Below, in pieces: positions 1-6,834 of a DNA stretch of 64,000 nucleotides. The stretch's first letter is position 1, and each line of letters opens with the position of its first letter. Made by a program: the position numbers and the translations under genes. The notes under the pieces are model-generated. The model was not told the DNA's origin. It searched no databases and saw nothing but the letters and a program-made list of their open reading frames with translations. Where the stretch lies: positions 142,768-206,767 of the forward strand of contig JAEZWF010000023.1 of the NCBI GenBank assembly GCA_023420415.1, written 5' to 3'. Origin of the DNA: Actinomycetes bacterium (GTDB lineage: Bacteria > Actinomycetota > Actinomycetes > Actinomycetales > Dermatophilaceae).

Positions 1-301
1 TGCCGTCGGTGGCGGTGCTCTGTGCGTGGTCGTGCTCGACGAGCAGGAGCGGGGCCTTGCGCTGGGCCATCGCCTCGGCGCGCAGCCGATCGAGGATCCG
101 GCGGCGCGCGGTCGTGTGCAACCAGCCCGCCGGGTTGTCGGGGACGCCGTCTGCCGGCCAGCGCCGGGCGGCCGCCTCGATCGCGTCGCCGAGGGCGTCC
201 TCGACGAGGTCGAGGCGGCGGAAGTGCGCGAGGAGCAGAGACGTCAGGCGCCCCCACTCCTCGCGCACGACCGTCGCGAGCGCGTCCTCGGCCCAGCTCA
301 C
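1..301 (-). CDS. ECF RNA polymerase sigma factor, ECF42-like (3' end outside window)
   Basis: The visible 100 codons read from a GTG start and run off the left edge. The translation has the sigma-70 region 2 pattern: an EEWGRLTSLL start, LVEDALGDAIEAA, then NPAGWLHTTARRRILDRLR, typical of the SigJ/YlaC-like ECF group. The GTG overlaps the TGA of the upstream DGPF protein (GTGA), so the two are probably translationally coupled. Family knowledge: ECF42 sigma factors sit beside YCII/DGPF proteins, have a C-terminal extension instead of an anti-sigma factor, and direct transcription of their own neighbours. The C-terminal part cannot be checked here. The ECF42 assignment rests on the DGPF neighbours and is an inference; that it is an ECF sigma factor is well supported. 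Confidence 0.85.
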   Translation of the reverse strand, partial: MSWAEDALATVVREEWGRLTSLLLAHFRRLDLVEDALGDAIEAAARRWPADGVPDNPAGWLHTTARRRILDRLRAEAMAQRKAPLLLVEHDHAQSTATDG

Positions 302-657
302 CCGACCTCGTCCTCGTGCATCACGATCGTCGGCCGGATCTCGATCGAGAAGGCCGACGGCAGCAGCGCCGCCGCCTCGATCGCAACGTCCAGGTCGGGC
401 AGCTCGACGTCGTAGTAGCCCGCGAGGATCTCGACGGTCTCGGCGAACGGTCCGTCCGTGACCACCCGACGACCGTCGACGTGCCGCACTGTCGTCGCGT
501 CGTCGACGCCCGCCAACGGGGCCGTGGCGATGCACCGGCCGTGGGCGGCCACGAAGCGGTCGAACTGGGCGTGGTCCTCCATCCAGGAGTCTCGCTGCTG
601 GGGTGTCGCCAGGTCCCAGGTGCTGGGCTCGAAGGCGACCAGGACGACGTAACGCAC
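298..657 (-). CDS. YCII/DGPF domain protein
   Basis: This 119-aa protein begins MRYVVLVAFEP and carries the hallmark VTDGPFAETVE near residue 75, followed by a GYYDVELPD strand, the usual order in YCII-related (DGPF) ferredoxin-fold proteins. The start is GTG, 3 bp after the stop of the preceding DGPF gene. Its own stop overlaps the sigma factor start. Biochemical function is unknown for most of the family; a YciI homologue has hydrolase activity and others are only known as ECF partners. Two paralogues in a row before an ECF sigma gene is the classic layout, and the three genes are very probably one transcript. Confidence 0.85.
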   Translation of the reverse strand: MRYVVLVAFEPSTWDLATPQQRDSWMEDHAQFDRFVAAHGRCIATAPLAGVDDATTVRHVDGRRVVTDGPFAETVEILAGYYDVELPDLDVAIEAAALLPSAFSIEIRPTIVMHEDEVG

Positions 658-660
658 GGC

Positions 661-1035
661 TCAGCCGTCCGCCGAGCCCGGGCGGTCCTCGGGCCTGACG
701 ACCCGGCGGACCTCGATCGAGTCCCCGAGGCTGGCGATGATCTGGCAGCACTCCATCAGGTCGTCGAGGTCGTCGGACTCGACCCGGTAGAACCCGCCGA
801 CCTGCTCGGTCACCTCGGCGAACGGTCCGTCGGTGACCTCACCGCCCCCGCCCGGGATCCGCTTGGCCTCCGTGGTGGCGTGCAGCTCGGCCCCGCCGAC
901 GATCTTGTGCCCGCGCTGGGTGAGCTCGGCGCCGAACCGGTTGTACTCGGCATACCCGGCCTTGCGCTGGTCCTCGTCCATGGTGGTCCACCAACGGTTG
1001 GCGTCCCCCACGATCAACACGACGTACTCGGTCAT
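661..1035 (-). CDS. YCII/DGPF domain protein (first gene of the ECF operon)
   Basis: This 124-aa protein starts at an ATG preceded by AAGGAGAG, a good ribosome binding site. It shares the DGPF motif (VTDGPFAEVTE, about residue 68) and a GGFYRVE segment with the next gene. An open frame continues upstream of this ATG, but that part is antisense or shadow of the methyltransferase and lacks an RBS, so I chose the short form. It is the promoter-proximal gene of the sigma factor module. The paralogues differ outside the motif, which suggests an old duplication rather than a recent tandem copy. Confidence 0.85.
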   Translation of the reverse strand: MTEYVVLIVGDANRWWTTMDEDQRKAGYAEYNRFGAELTQRGHKIVGGAELHATTEAKRIPGGGGEVTDGPFAEVTEQVGGFYRVESDDLDDLMECCQIIASLGDSIEVRRVVRPEDRPGSADG

Positions 1036-1084
1036 GGTGCTCTCCTTGCCCTGTGGGCCTCGGTGTGTGGCCGCGGTTGCGACC

Positions 1085-1780
1085 TCACTCACCTGACGCG
1101 CGAGGTGGTCCCGAATCGACAGCCTGCCCGAAAACGTGGTGGCGCACCCAGGAATGCATGGCGATCGCGGCCGCGGCGCCGGCATTGATCGAGCGGGTCG
1201 AGCCGAACTGCTCGATGTGCAGGATCGCCGCGCATGCCTCCCGCACCTCAAGCGTGAGGCCGGGGCCTTCCTGCCCGAAGACCAGGACGCATTCCCTTGG
1301 GAGAGTGGCGGTTTCGAGCGACGTGGAGCCGGGCAGGTTGTCGATGCCGATGAGCGGTATGCCGCTGGGCTGGCCGTCGCGGTTGGGCCCACCGGCCGTC
1401 GCGGCCCAGGCCACGAAGTCGGTGACCGTGGGGTGGTGGTACTCGTGCTGGTAGCGGTCGGTGACCATGGCGCCGCGGCGGTTCCAGCGGCGCTTGCCGA
1501 TGATGTGGAAAGCCTTGGCGCCCATGGCATTTGCCGTGCGCACGACCGAACCGATGTTGAAGTCGTGACCCCAGTTCTCGATGGCGACGTGGAAGTCGTG
1601 GCGGCGGGTGTCGAGGTCGGCGACGATGGCGTCGTGCCGCCAGTAGCGGTACTCGTCGACGACGTTGCGCCGGTCGCCGTCGCGCAGCAGCTGCGGGTCG
1701 TAGCGGTCGTCGTCGGGCCACGGCCCCTCCCACGGCCCCACCCCCACCGTCGGCACCAACCCGGGATCAGGCTCCCTCAC
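1085..1780 (-). CDS. TrmH/SpoU-family RNA 2'-O-methyltransferase
   Basis: The 231-aa product has the three SpoU motifs in order: NIGSVVRTANAMGA (motif 1, about residue 65), VFGQEGPGL (motif 2, about 160) and STRSINAGAAAAIAMHSW (motif 3, about 190), which form the trefoil-knot SAM site. It would methylate a ribose 2'-OH in rRNA or tRNA; the exact target cannot be read from sequence. The GTG start overlaps the TGA of the VOC gene (GTGA), implying coupling. A much longer open frame exists on this strand but crosses the VOC gene and palindromic repeats, so it is not the real gene. Confidence 0.9.
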   Translation of the reverse strand: MREPDPGLVPTVGVGPWEGPWPDDDRYDPQLLRDGDRRNVVDEYRYWRHDAIVADLDTRRHDFHVAIENWGHDFNIGSVVRTANAMGAKAFHIIGKRRWNRRGAMVTDRYQHEYHHPTVTDFVAWAATAGGPNRDGQPSGIPLIGIDNLPGSTSLETATLPRECVLVFGQEGPGLTLEVREACAAILHIEQFGSTRSINAGAAAAIAMHSWVRHHVFGQAVDSGPPRASGE

Positions 1781-2187
1781 TCGCCGAGTTCCTCGAAGAG
1801 GGTGAGCTGCACGTCGCCGGGCGCGTCGAGGCGGGCGTTGAACGAGTCCCACGGAGTGCGTGTGGGCTCGGCGACGAGGGTCGCGCCGCCCGCGAGCGCG
1901 GCCCGCGTCGCCCCGGCAGTGTCGGCGACCTCCAGAGCGAGCCGGAAGTGGGGCGCCACGCGGCGGCCGACCTCGACCTTGTCGATCAGCTCGACCTGGG
2001 CTGTGTTCGACAGCTCGAGCGTGGCCCGGCCGGCGCCCAGGATCATCACCTTGGCGCCGCCCTCGCCCTCGTAAGCCTCCTCGGGCGGCATACCGAGGAC
2101 GTCCCGGTAGAACCGCACCGCTTCGTCGTAGTCCTCGACGTGGACGACGAGCCGCAGTTGGGAAACGCGTGGTGTCACCGGGGGCAT
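1777..2187 (-). CDS. VOC (glyoxalase/bleomycin resistance) family protein
   Basis: This protein of about 136 aa has the VOC pattern: QLRLVVHVEDYDEAVRFYRDVLG at the N-terminus and FRLALEVADTAGA in the second beta-alpha-beta-beta-beta module. It is a single-domain metal-dependent fold used in glyoxalases, dioxygenases and drug-binding proteins. Metal ligands are not obvious enough to name a reaction. Two ATGs are possible (2187 and 2208); I chose 2187 because the divergent gene's likely -10 lies at 2194-2199. Its stop overlaps the methyltransferase start. Confidence 0.8.
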   Translation of the reverse strand: MPPVTPRVSQLRLVVHVEDYDEAVRFYRDVLGMPPEEAYEGEGGAKVMILGAGRATLELSNTAQVELIDKVEVGRRVAPHFRLALEVADTAGATRAALAGGATLVAEPTRTPWDSFNARLDAPGDVQLTLFEELGE

Positions 2188-2193
2188 GGCGAC

Positions 2194-2199
2194 CACAAT
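2194..2199 (+). promoter_or_regulatory. -10 hexamer CACAAT of a leaderless DinB-gene promoter
   Basis: CACAAT lies 7 nt before the ATG at 2207, so transcription would begin at or next to the start codon. It supports the 2207 start over the upstream ATG at 2186. Confidence 0.5.
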
Positions 2200-2206
2200 G
2201 GCAGGC

Positions 2207-2761
2207 ATGCCATCCCAGTCCCAGCACGACCCGTCCCTGTGGGTCGACCCGACCGACGACCCGCGCCAGCACCAGCAGCACGAGCAGGACGAGCGGGGGA
2301 CCTACCAGGACTACCTCGGCCACTACCGGCTGACGCTGCAGATGAAGTGCGACGGCCTCACACCCGAGCAGCTGGCGATGCGGTCGGTGCCGCCGTCGAC
2401 CATGTCGCTGTTGGGGATGGTGCGCCACATGGCCGAGGTCGAGCGGGTCTGGTTCCGGCGGGTGCTGTCGCAGCAGGACGCCGACCGGTTCTGGGGGCCG
2501 CGGCGCGGCGACGACGACTGGAACGGTGCCGTCGGCGAGCAGGCTGCGGTCGACGAGGCTTTCGCGGCGTGGCGCGGCGAGGTTGCCTATGCCGAGGAGT
2601 GGCTCGAGGCGCACCCCGACATGGGCGCCGTCATCGACGACCCCGAGCGTGGGTCGATCGCCGTCCGGGACGTGCTGGTGCACATGATCGAGGAGTACGC
2701 CCGGCACTGCGGCCACGCCGACCTGCTGCGCGAGTGCATCGACGGCCGCACCGGTCAGTGA
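2207..2761 (+). CDS. DinB family protein (DUF664-like)
   Basis: The 184-aa product begins MPSQSQHDPSLW and shows the DinB/YfiT four-helix features: LRM/VPPSTMSLLGMVRHMAEVERVWF around residue 70, with a helix-1 HMAEVE histidine, and a late MIEEYARHCGHADLLRE segment with two further histidines. Together these give the usual three-His metal site. Such proteins are often thiol-dependent S-transferases using mycothiol in actinobacteria, but the substrate here is unknown. A -10-like CACAAT sits 7 nt upstream, suggesting a leaderless transcript divergent from the VOC gene. Confidence 0.85.
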   Translation: MPSQSQHDPSLWVDPTDDPRQHQQHEQDERGTYQDYLGHYRLTLQMKCDGLTPEQLAMRSVPPSTMSLLGMVRHMAEVERVWFRRVLSQQDADRFWGPRRGDDDWNGAVGEQAAVDEAFAAWRGEVAYAEEWLEAHPDMGAVIDDPERGSIAVRDVLVHMIEEYARHCGHADLLRECIDGRTGQ

Positions 2762-2787
2762 GGCCAGTGACCCCGCCCCTGACCGCT

Positions 2788-2841
2788 CTTGCGTGCGTCC
2801 GCGCTTTCGGTCGCTCGAGCAGCCAATTCCGCGGACGCAAC
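2788..2841. repeat. REP-like palindromic element, copy 1
   Basis: TTGCGTgCGTCCGCG at the left and CGCGGACGCAA at the right form an imperfect palindrome around a loop containing CTTTCGGTCGCTC. The core matches two segments inside grpE at 45.2 kb and the arms match copy 2, which starts 14 bp further on. The spacer between the DinB and LLM genes therefore consists almost entirely of two such elements. Confidence 0.8.
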
Positions 2842-2854
2842 GGAGGGGGCCCGC

Positions 2855-2906
2855 GCTTGCGTCCGCGGTTCTGGTCGCCGGAGCCGCCATAACCGCGGAC
2901 GCAAGC
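2855..2906. repeat. REP-like palindromic element, copy 2
   Basis: A perfect 13-bp stem, GCTTGCGTCCGCG (2855-2867) with CGCGGACGCAAGC (2894-2906), encloses a 26-nt loop that can itself pair near its ends (GTTcTGG with CCaTAAC). It lies between same-strand genes and could act as a terminator or mRNA stabiliser. The shared arm sequence with other copies marks it as a family member rather than a simple terminator. Confidence 0.8.
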
Positions 2907-2936
2907 GGGGGCGGGGTGTCGGGGTGCGGTGCGAGC

Positions 2937-3815
2937 ATGAGTCGCATGACCAGGCTCGGGATCATGTTCACGCCCTCCCTGCCGCCGGAGTCGCTGCCCG
3001 TCGTGGCGCGCGCGGCCGATGAGCACCTCGACGACCTGTGGGTCTGGGAGGACTGTTTCAAGCAGAGCGGTCTTGCGAGCGCCGCCGTCGCCCTCGCGCT
3101 GACGACGCAGCTCCGCGTCGGCATCGGGCTCATGCCCGCCCCGCTGCGATCGGTGGCACTCACCGCCATGGAGGTCGCCACCCTCGCCCGCCTCTTCCCG
3201 GGGCGATTCGTCCCCGGTGTGGGTCACGGGGTGCAGTCGTGGATGGGGCAGGCCGGTGTCCGGGTCGAGTCACCCCTCACCCTGCTGCGCGAGTATGCCG
3301 TGGCGTTGCGTCAGCTCCTCGCGGGCGAGGAGGTGTCGGTGCAGGGCCGCTACGTCCAGCTGGACCGGGTGCGTCTCGACTGGCCGCCCGACCCCGCGCC
3401 GCTGCTGATGAGCGGTGGTCAGGGACCGAAAACCCTTGCCCTGGCAGGGACTTTCGCCGACGGCATACTCCTCGCCGCGGGAGTGAGCGAGGACGACCTC
3501 GAGCGTTCGCTGCGATCGGCACTGGCGGAACGGCCCGCCGACCTGCCCGCGCCCGAGGTCGTGCACGCGCTCATCGTCGCGACCGGTGCGGATGCCGAAC
3601 AGCGGCTGGCCGCCGAGTACGCACTGTGGGACGTCGAGTCCGCGCCGGGCCGAGGAGTCGCCGGTGACGCGGAGGCGGTCGCGTCGGCCGTACGCGCACT
3701 GGCGGCCCGCGGGGCGACCACGGTGGCGCTGCAGCCGACCGCCGACCTCGATGCCGACGGTGTGGCGGAGCTGGCCGAGTTCGCCGGCCGTGAGGTCCGC
3801 CCGCTGCTGGTCTGA
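2937..3815 (+). CDS. LLM class F420/flavin-dependent oxidoreductase
   Basis: The product (about 292 aa from the 2937 ATG, or 289 aa from 2946) has the bacterial-luciferase TIM-barrel pattern: RLGIMFTPSLPPE at strand 1, LWVWEDCF after strand 2, VGIGLMPAPLRS, a LARLFPGRFVPGVGHG motif (typical LFPGRF.LG.G of LLM proteins), LLREYAVALRQLL and PPLLMSGGQGPKTLALAG. In actinobacteria many of these use coenzyme F420; the substrate is unknown. The open frame extends upstream through the palindromic repeats, but that segment is clearly repeat-derived, so the ATG after the repeats is used. A weak -10 (TGCGGT) lies 6 nt upstream. Confidence 0.88.
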   Translation: MSRMTRLGIMFTPSLPPESLPVVARAADEHLDDLWVWEDCFKQSGLASAAVALALTTQLRVGIGLMPAPLRSVALTAMEVATLARLFPGRFVPGVGHGVQSWMGQAGVRVESPLTLLREYAVALRQLLAGEEVSVQGRYVQLDRVRLDWPPDPAPLLMSGGQGPKTLALAGTFADGILLAAGVSEDDLERSLRSALAERPADLPAPEVVHALIVATGADAEQRLAAEYALWDVESAPGRGVAGDAEAVASAVRALAARGATTVALQPTADLDADGVAELAEFAGREVRPLLV

Positions 3816-3825
3816 CCCCGCCCTT

Positions 3826-3876
3826 GCTTGCGTCTGCGTTTTTGCCCCGCTGGTGGGCAAGTTCGCAGACGCAAGC
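3826..3876. repeat. REP-like palindromic element, copy 3 (left flank of TetM-like gene)
   Basis: Arms GCTTGCGTCTGCG (3826-3838) and CGCAGACGCAAGC (3864-3876) pair perfectly. Inside, TTGCCC and GGGCAA make a second stem. The whole 51 bp is identical, in the same orientation, to copy 4 at 5951-6001. The spacer from 3877 to 4026 holds a short open frame (3927-4064, overlapping the next start) but no clear gene. Confidence 0.9.
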
Positions 3877-4026
3877 CCACAGCCGACCACAAAACCCGTT
3901 GCCGGGGGTGGCCGGTCTCTGCTGCCATGAACGCACCCGATCCACCCGCCCGAGCGACAGGAAAACCGATGCGAGCTGCTTTCACGTCCCGCCAGGTACC
4001 CACCTACCGAATGGATGTGAAGGCAG

Positions 4027-5949
4027 TTGCGAACGCTCACCGTGGGTGTGGTCGCCCATGTTGACGCCGGCAAGACCAGCCTGACCGAACGGCTCCTCTT
4101 CGAGACCGGGGTCCTCGACCGGCTCGGTCGTGTCGACGACGGCGACACCCAGACCGACACGATGGCGCTGGAACGCGAGCGCGGCATCACGATCCGCTCG
4201 GCCGTCGCGACGTTCGCGTGGCGCGACGCCGTCGTCAACCTGCTCGACACCCCTGGCCACTCCGACTTCGTGGCCGAGGTCGAACGCGCCCTGGCCGTAC
4301 TCGATGCCGCGGTCCTGGTGATCTCGGCAGTCGAGGGCGTGCAGGCCCAGACCCTCGTCCTCATGCGCGCACTCCAGCGGCTCGGGCTGCCGGCTGTGCT
4401 GTTCGTCAACAAGGTCGACCGCGCCGGCGCCGACCCCGAGCGCGTCCTCACCGAGGTCGGCGCGAGGCTCACACCCGACGCCGTGCCGCTCGGACTGGTC
4501 GCCGACCCGGGAACCCGCAACGCGGCATACCAGCCATTTGACACGGGCGCGGGCGAACGCGACTCGCTGCGTGCACGCACGCTGGCCGGCACGGCATACC
4601 CGGTCGTCTTCGGCTCGGCTGTCACGGGCGTGGGCGTGCCCGAGCTCCTCGACGTCCTCGTCGATCTGACCGAGGTGAAAACCGTTGTAGCGCAAAGCGA
4701 CCCGGCTGGCGTGGTCTTCAAGCTGGAACGCACCGAGGGTGGCCAACGGCGGGCGTTCGTGCGGATGACCGCTGGCACGCTGCGGGTGCGTGACCGCGTC
4801 GCGCTCGACGGTCGGGAGCCGGAGCGGGTCACGGGCATCGAGGTCTTCGAAGCCGGTGGGCCCCGCTCCGAGGGCGAGGCATCCACGGGACAGATCGCGG
4901 TGGTGCGCGGGTGGTCAGGTGCGCGCGTGGGCGACCGTTTCGGCGATGAGACGACGCGACGGTATGCCGTGGAGCTCACCCGGCCGAGCCTGGAGACGGT
5001 CGTCGAGCCCGTCGACCCGACCATGCGCGGTCGCCTCTTCACCGGGCTGACGGATCTTGCCGAGCAGGACCCGCTCATCGCACTGCGCCAGGACGACGGG
5101 CGGGGCGAGGTGGCCGTCTCGCTCTACGGCGAGGTGCAGAAGGAGGTGATCGCGGCGCTGCTCGAGCGCGACCACGGCGTGAGTGCCGTGTTCCGCCCGA
5201 CGACGGCGATCTGCGTCGAGCGGGTGCGCCGAGTCGGTGCGGCCCACCAGCTGATCGGGGTGGCGCCGAACCCGTTCCTCGCCCAGCTGGGACTGCGGGT
5301 GGAGCCCGCTCCGGTGGACAGCGGGCTCGAGCTGGCACTGGAGGTCGAGCTCGGGTCGATGCCGCCGGCGTTCTTCGCGGCAGCCGAGGAGGGCGTCCGA
5401 GCCACCCTGTCGGAGGGAGTGCACGGGTGGGCCGTGCCGGATGCGCGCGTGGTCGTGACGCACTCGGGCTACTACCCGCGCCAGAGCGCGATGCATGCGA
5501 CCTTCGACAAGTCGATGTCGAGCACGGCCCAGGACTTCCGCAGCCTGGCCAAGCTGCTCCTGGCCGAGGCGCTGGTGCGCGCGGGCACGACGGTGTGCGG
5601 CCCCGTGCACCGGTTCGAGCTCGAGGTGCCGCAGGACCTGCTGGGCGTGGTGCTCGCCGAGCTGCCGCGTCACCGGGCGGTCCCGCTCACGACGACGGTG
5701 CTCGGCGGGGACGGCGTCGAGAACGCGGCCGCCCCGGCGCGGCTCGTCGGCGAGCTGCCCGCTGACGAGGTCCACGGCCTGGCGCAGCGGCTGCCGCACC
5801 TCACCCGCGGCGAGGGACTGCTCACCACCCGGCTCGACCACTACGCGCCGGTCACCGGGGCCGTGCCTGAGCGGTCCCGCGCGCTGCCCGACCCGTTCAC
5901 CCAGATCCGCGACTGGACCCGCATCCAGCGCTCCTGGCCGGCGGGCTGA
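4027..5949 (+). CDS. TetM/OtrA-like ribosomal protection GTPase
   Basis: This 640-aa translational GTPase is the size of Tet(M). G1 is VVAHVDAGKTSLTE near the N-terminus, G2 region RGITIRSAV, G3 DTPGHSDF (about residue 76) and G4 NKVDRAG (about 130). EF-G-like domains III-V follow, with a domain IV stretch SMSSTAQDFRSLAKLLLAEALVRAG typical of Tet proteins. It would bind the ribosome and release tetracycline or act as a housekeeping variant; resistance cannot be inferred from sequence alone. The start is TTG because an in-frame stop lies 9 bp upstream. The C-terminal RSRALPDPFTQIRDWTRIQ is an unusual tail. The gene sits between two identical 51-bp palindromes. Confidence 0.88.
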   Translation: MRTLTVGVVAHVDAGKTSLTERLLFETGVLDRLGRVDDGDTQTDTMALERERGITIRSAVATFAWRDAVVNLLDTPGHSDFVAEVERALAVLDAAVLVISAVEGVQAQTLVLMRALQRLGLPAVLFVNKVDRAGADPERVLTEVGARLTPDAVPLGLVADPGTRNAAYQPFDTGAGERDSLRARTLAGTAYPVVFGSAVTGVGVPELLDVLVDLTEVKTVVAQSDPAGVVFKLERTEGGQRRAFVRMTAGTLRVRDRVALDGREPERVTGIEVFEAGGPRSEGEASTGQIAVVRGWSGARVGDRFGDETTRRYAVELTRPSLETVVEPVDPTMRGRLFTGLTDLAEQDPLIALRQDDGRGEVAVSLYGEVQKEVIAALLERDHGVSAVFRPTTAICVERVRRVGAAHQLIGVAPNPFLAQLGLRVEPAPVDSGLELALEVELGSMPPAFFAAAEEGVRATLSEGVHGWAVPDARVVVTHSGYYPRQSAMHATFDKSMSSTAQDFRSLAKLLLAEALVRAGTTVCGPVHRFELEVPQDLLGVVLAELPRHRAVPLTTTVLGGDGVENAAAPARLVGELPADEVHGLAQRLPHLTRGEGLLTTRLDHYAPVTGAVPERSRALPDPFTQIRDWTRIQRSWPAG

Positions 5950-5950
5950 C

Positions 5951-6001
5951 GCTTGCGTCTGCGTTTTTGCCCCGCTGGTGGGCAAGTTCGCAGACGCAAG
6001 C
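5951..6001. repeat. REP-like palindromic element, copy 4 (right flank of TetM-like gene)
   Basis: Identical base for base to 3826-3876, beginning 2 bp after the TetM-like stop codon. A perfect 13-bp outer stem and an inner TTGCCC/GGGCAA stem make it a possible terminator for that gene. The rest of the spacer, to 6105, shows only the dedA promoter. Confidence 0.9.
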
Positions 6002-6093
6002 AAGCGGCCCTGGCGGGGGAGGCGACCTGAGAGGGTGCTGAGAAACGGGCCCGGAACGTCGGCGAGGATTCGGGCGAAAGCGACCACGCGGCA

Positions 6094-6099
6094 TACCCT
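6094..6099 (+). promoter_or_regulatory. -10 hexamer TACCCT of a leaderless dedA promoter
   Basis: TACCCT ends 6 nt before the GTG at 6106, the spacing expected when the start codon is the transcription start. It overlaps one copy of the GGCATAC word. Confidence 0.5.
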
Positions 6100-6105
6100 T
6101 GCCTC

Positions 6106-6798
6106 GTGATGGCTCCCACCCTCGGCCCCGACTGGATGGACCCCCAGTGGCTGCTCGATCGTTTCGGCGCGCAGTTCTTCTGGGTCAGCGCGGCCATCGT
6201 CTTCGTCGAGTGCGGGCTGCTCTTCCCGATCCTGCCCGGTGACTCGCTGCTCTTCGCGGTGGGCCTGTTCATCGCCGAGGGCTCGATCAAGATCAACCTG
6301 GTGCTGGCCTGCCTGCTGCTGACGATCGCGGCCTTCGCGGGCAACGTCGTGGGCTACGAGATCGGCCGCGCCGTGGGTGCGCCGCTCTACGAGCGCGACG
6401 GCCGCTTCCTCAAGAAGAAGTACTTCGACGACACCAACGCCTTCTTCGCCAAGCACGGCGCCAAGGCCCTGGTGCTGGGTCGGTTCGTGCCGATCGTGCG
6501 GACGTTCATCACGGTCGTCGCAGGTGTCGGGCGTATGCCGCGGCGGCACTTCTTCGTGTGGAGCGGCGTGGGTGCTGTGCTCTGGGCGACGGGCATCACG
6601 CTGCTGGGCTACTTCCTCGGGCAGCAGTTCCCGGTGCTCAAGGACAACCTGGAGCTGGCGATCATCGTCATCGTCGGCATCTCGGTCGTGCCGATGATCG
6701 TCGAGTTCATCCGCGCCAAGCGCCCGGGCAAGACGACCGGGCCGGAGCGAGTGGTCGAGGAGACCATCGAGGCCGCCAAGGACCTGCGCAACAACTGA
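6106..6798 (+). CDS. DedA family membrane protein
   Basis: The 230-aa protein has the DedA (SNARE-associated/VTT) layout: an FVECGLLFPILPGDSLLF segment around residue 35, with the conserved E and P-G-D, a first membrane region, GNVVGYEIGRAVG, then GRFVPIVRTFITVVAGVGRM with the conserved R and P, and C-terminal transmembrane helices ending before a lysine/arginine-rich tail. Family knowledge: DedA proteins are flippases or support membrane lipid (undecaprenyl-phosphate, phospholipid) recycling and proton-motive-force homeostasis. GTG 6106 and ATG 6109 are adjacent starts; the -10 at 6094 favours GTG. Confidence 0.9.
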   Translation: MMAPTLGPDWMDPQWLLDRFGAQFFWVSAAIVFVECGLLFPILPGDSLLFAVGLFIAEGSIKINLVLACLLLTIAAFAGNVVGYEIGRAVGAPLYERDGRFLKKKYFDDTNAFFAKHGAKALVLGRFVPIVRTFITVVAGVGRMPRRHFFVWSGVGAVLWATGITLLGYFLGQQFPVLKDNLELAIIVIVGISVVPMIVEFIRAKRPGKTTGPERVVEETIEAAKDLRNN

Positions 6799-6834
6799 TC
6801 CGACACCGGGGTCGGGTCGTCACGAGGGCGAGCC

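Noticed and set aside
1085..3181. A 698-codon open frame on the minus strand
   Set aside because: It runs through the VOC gene, the DinB antisense strand and two palindromic repeats. Only its last 231 codons have SpoU motifs, and a GTGA start fits there.
4027..5949. Proof of acquired tetracycline resistance
   Set aside because: TetM/OtrA-like GTPases are common chromosomal genes in actinobacteria; sequence alone does not show resistance or recent transfer.
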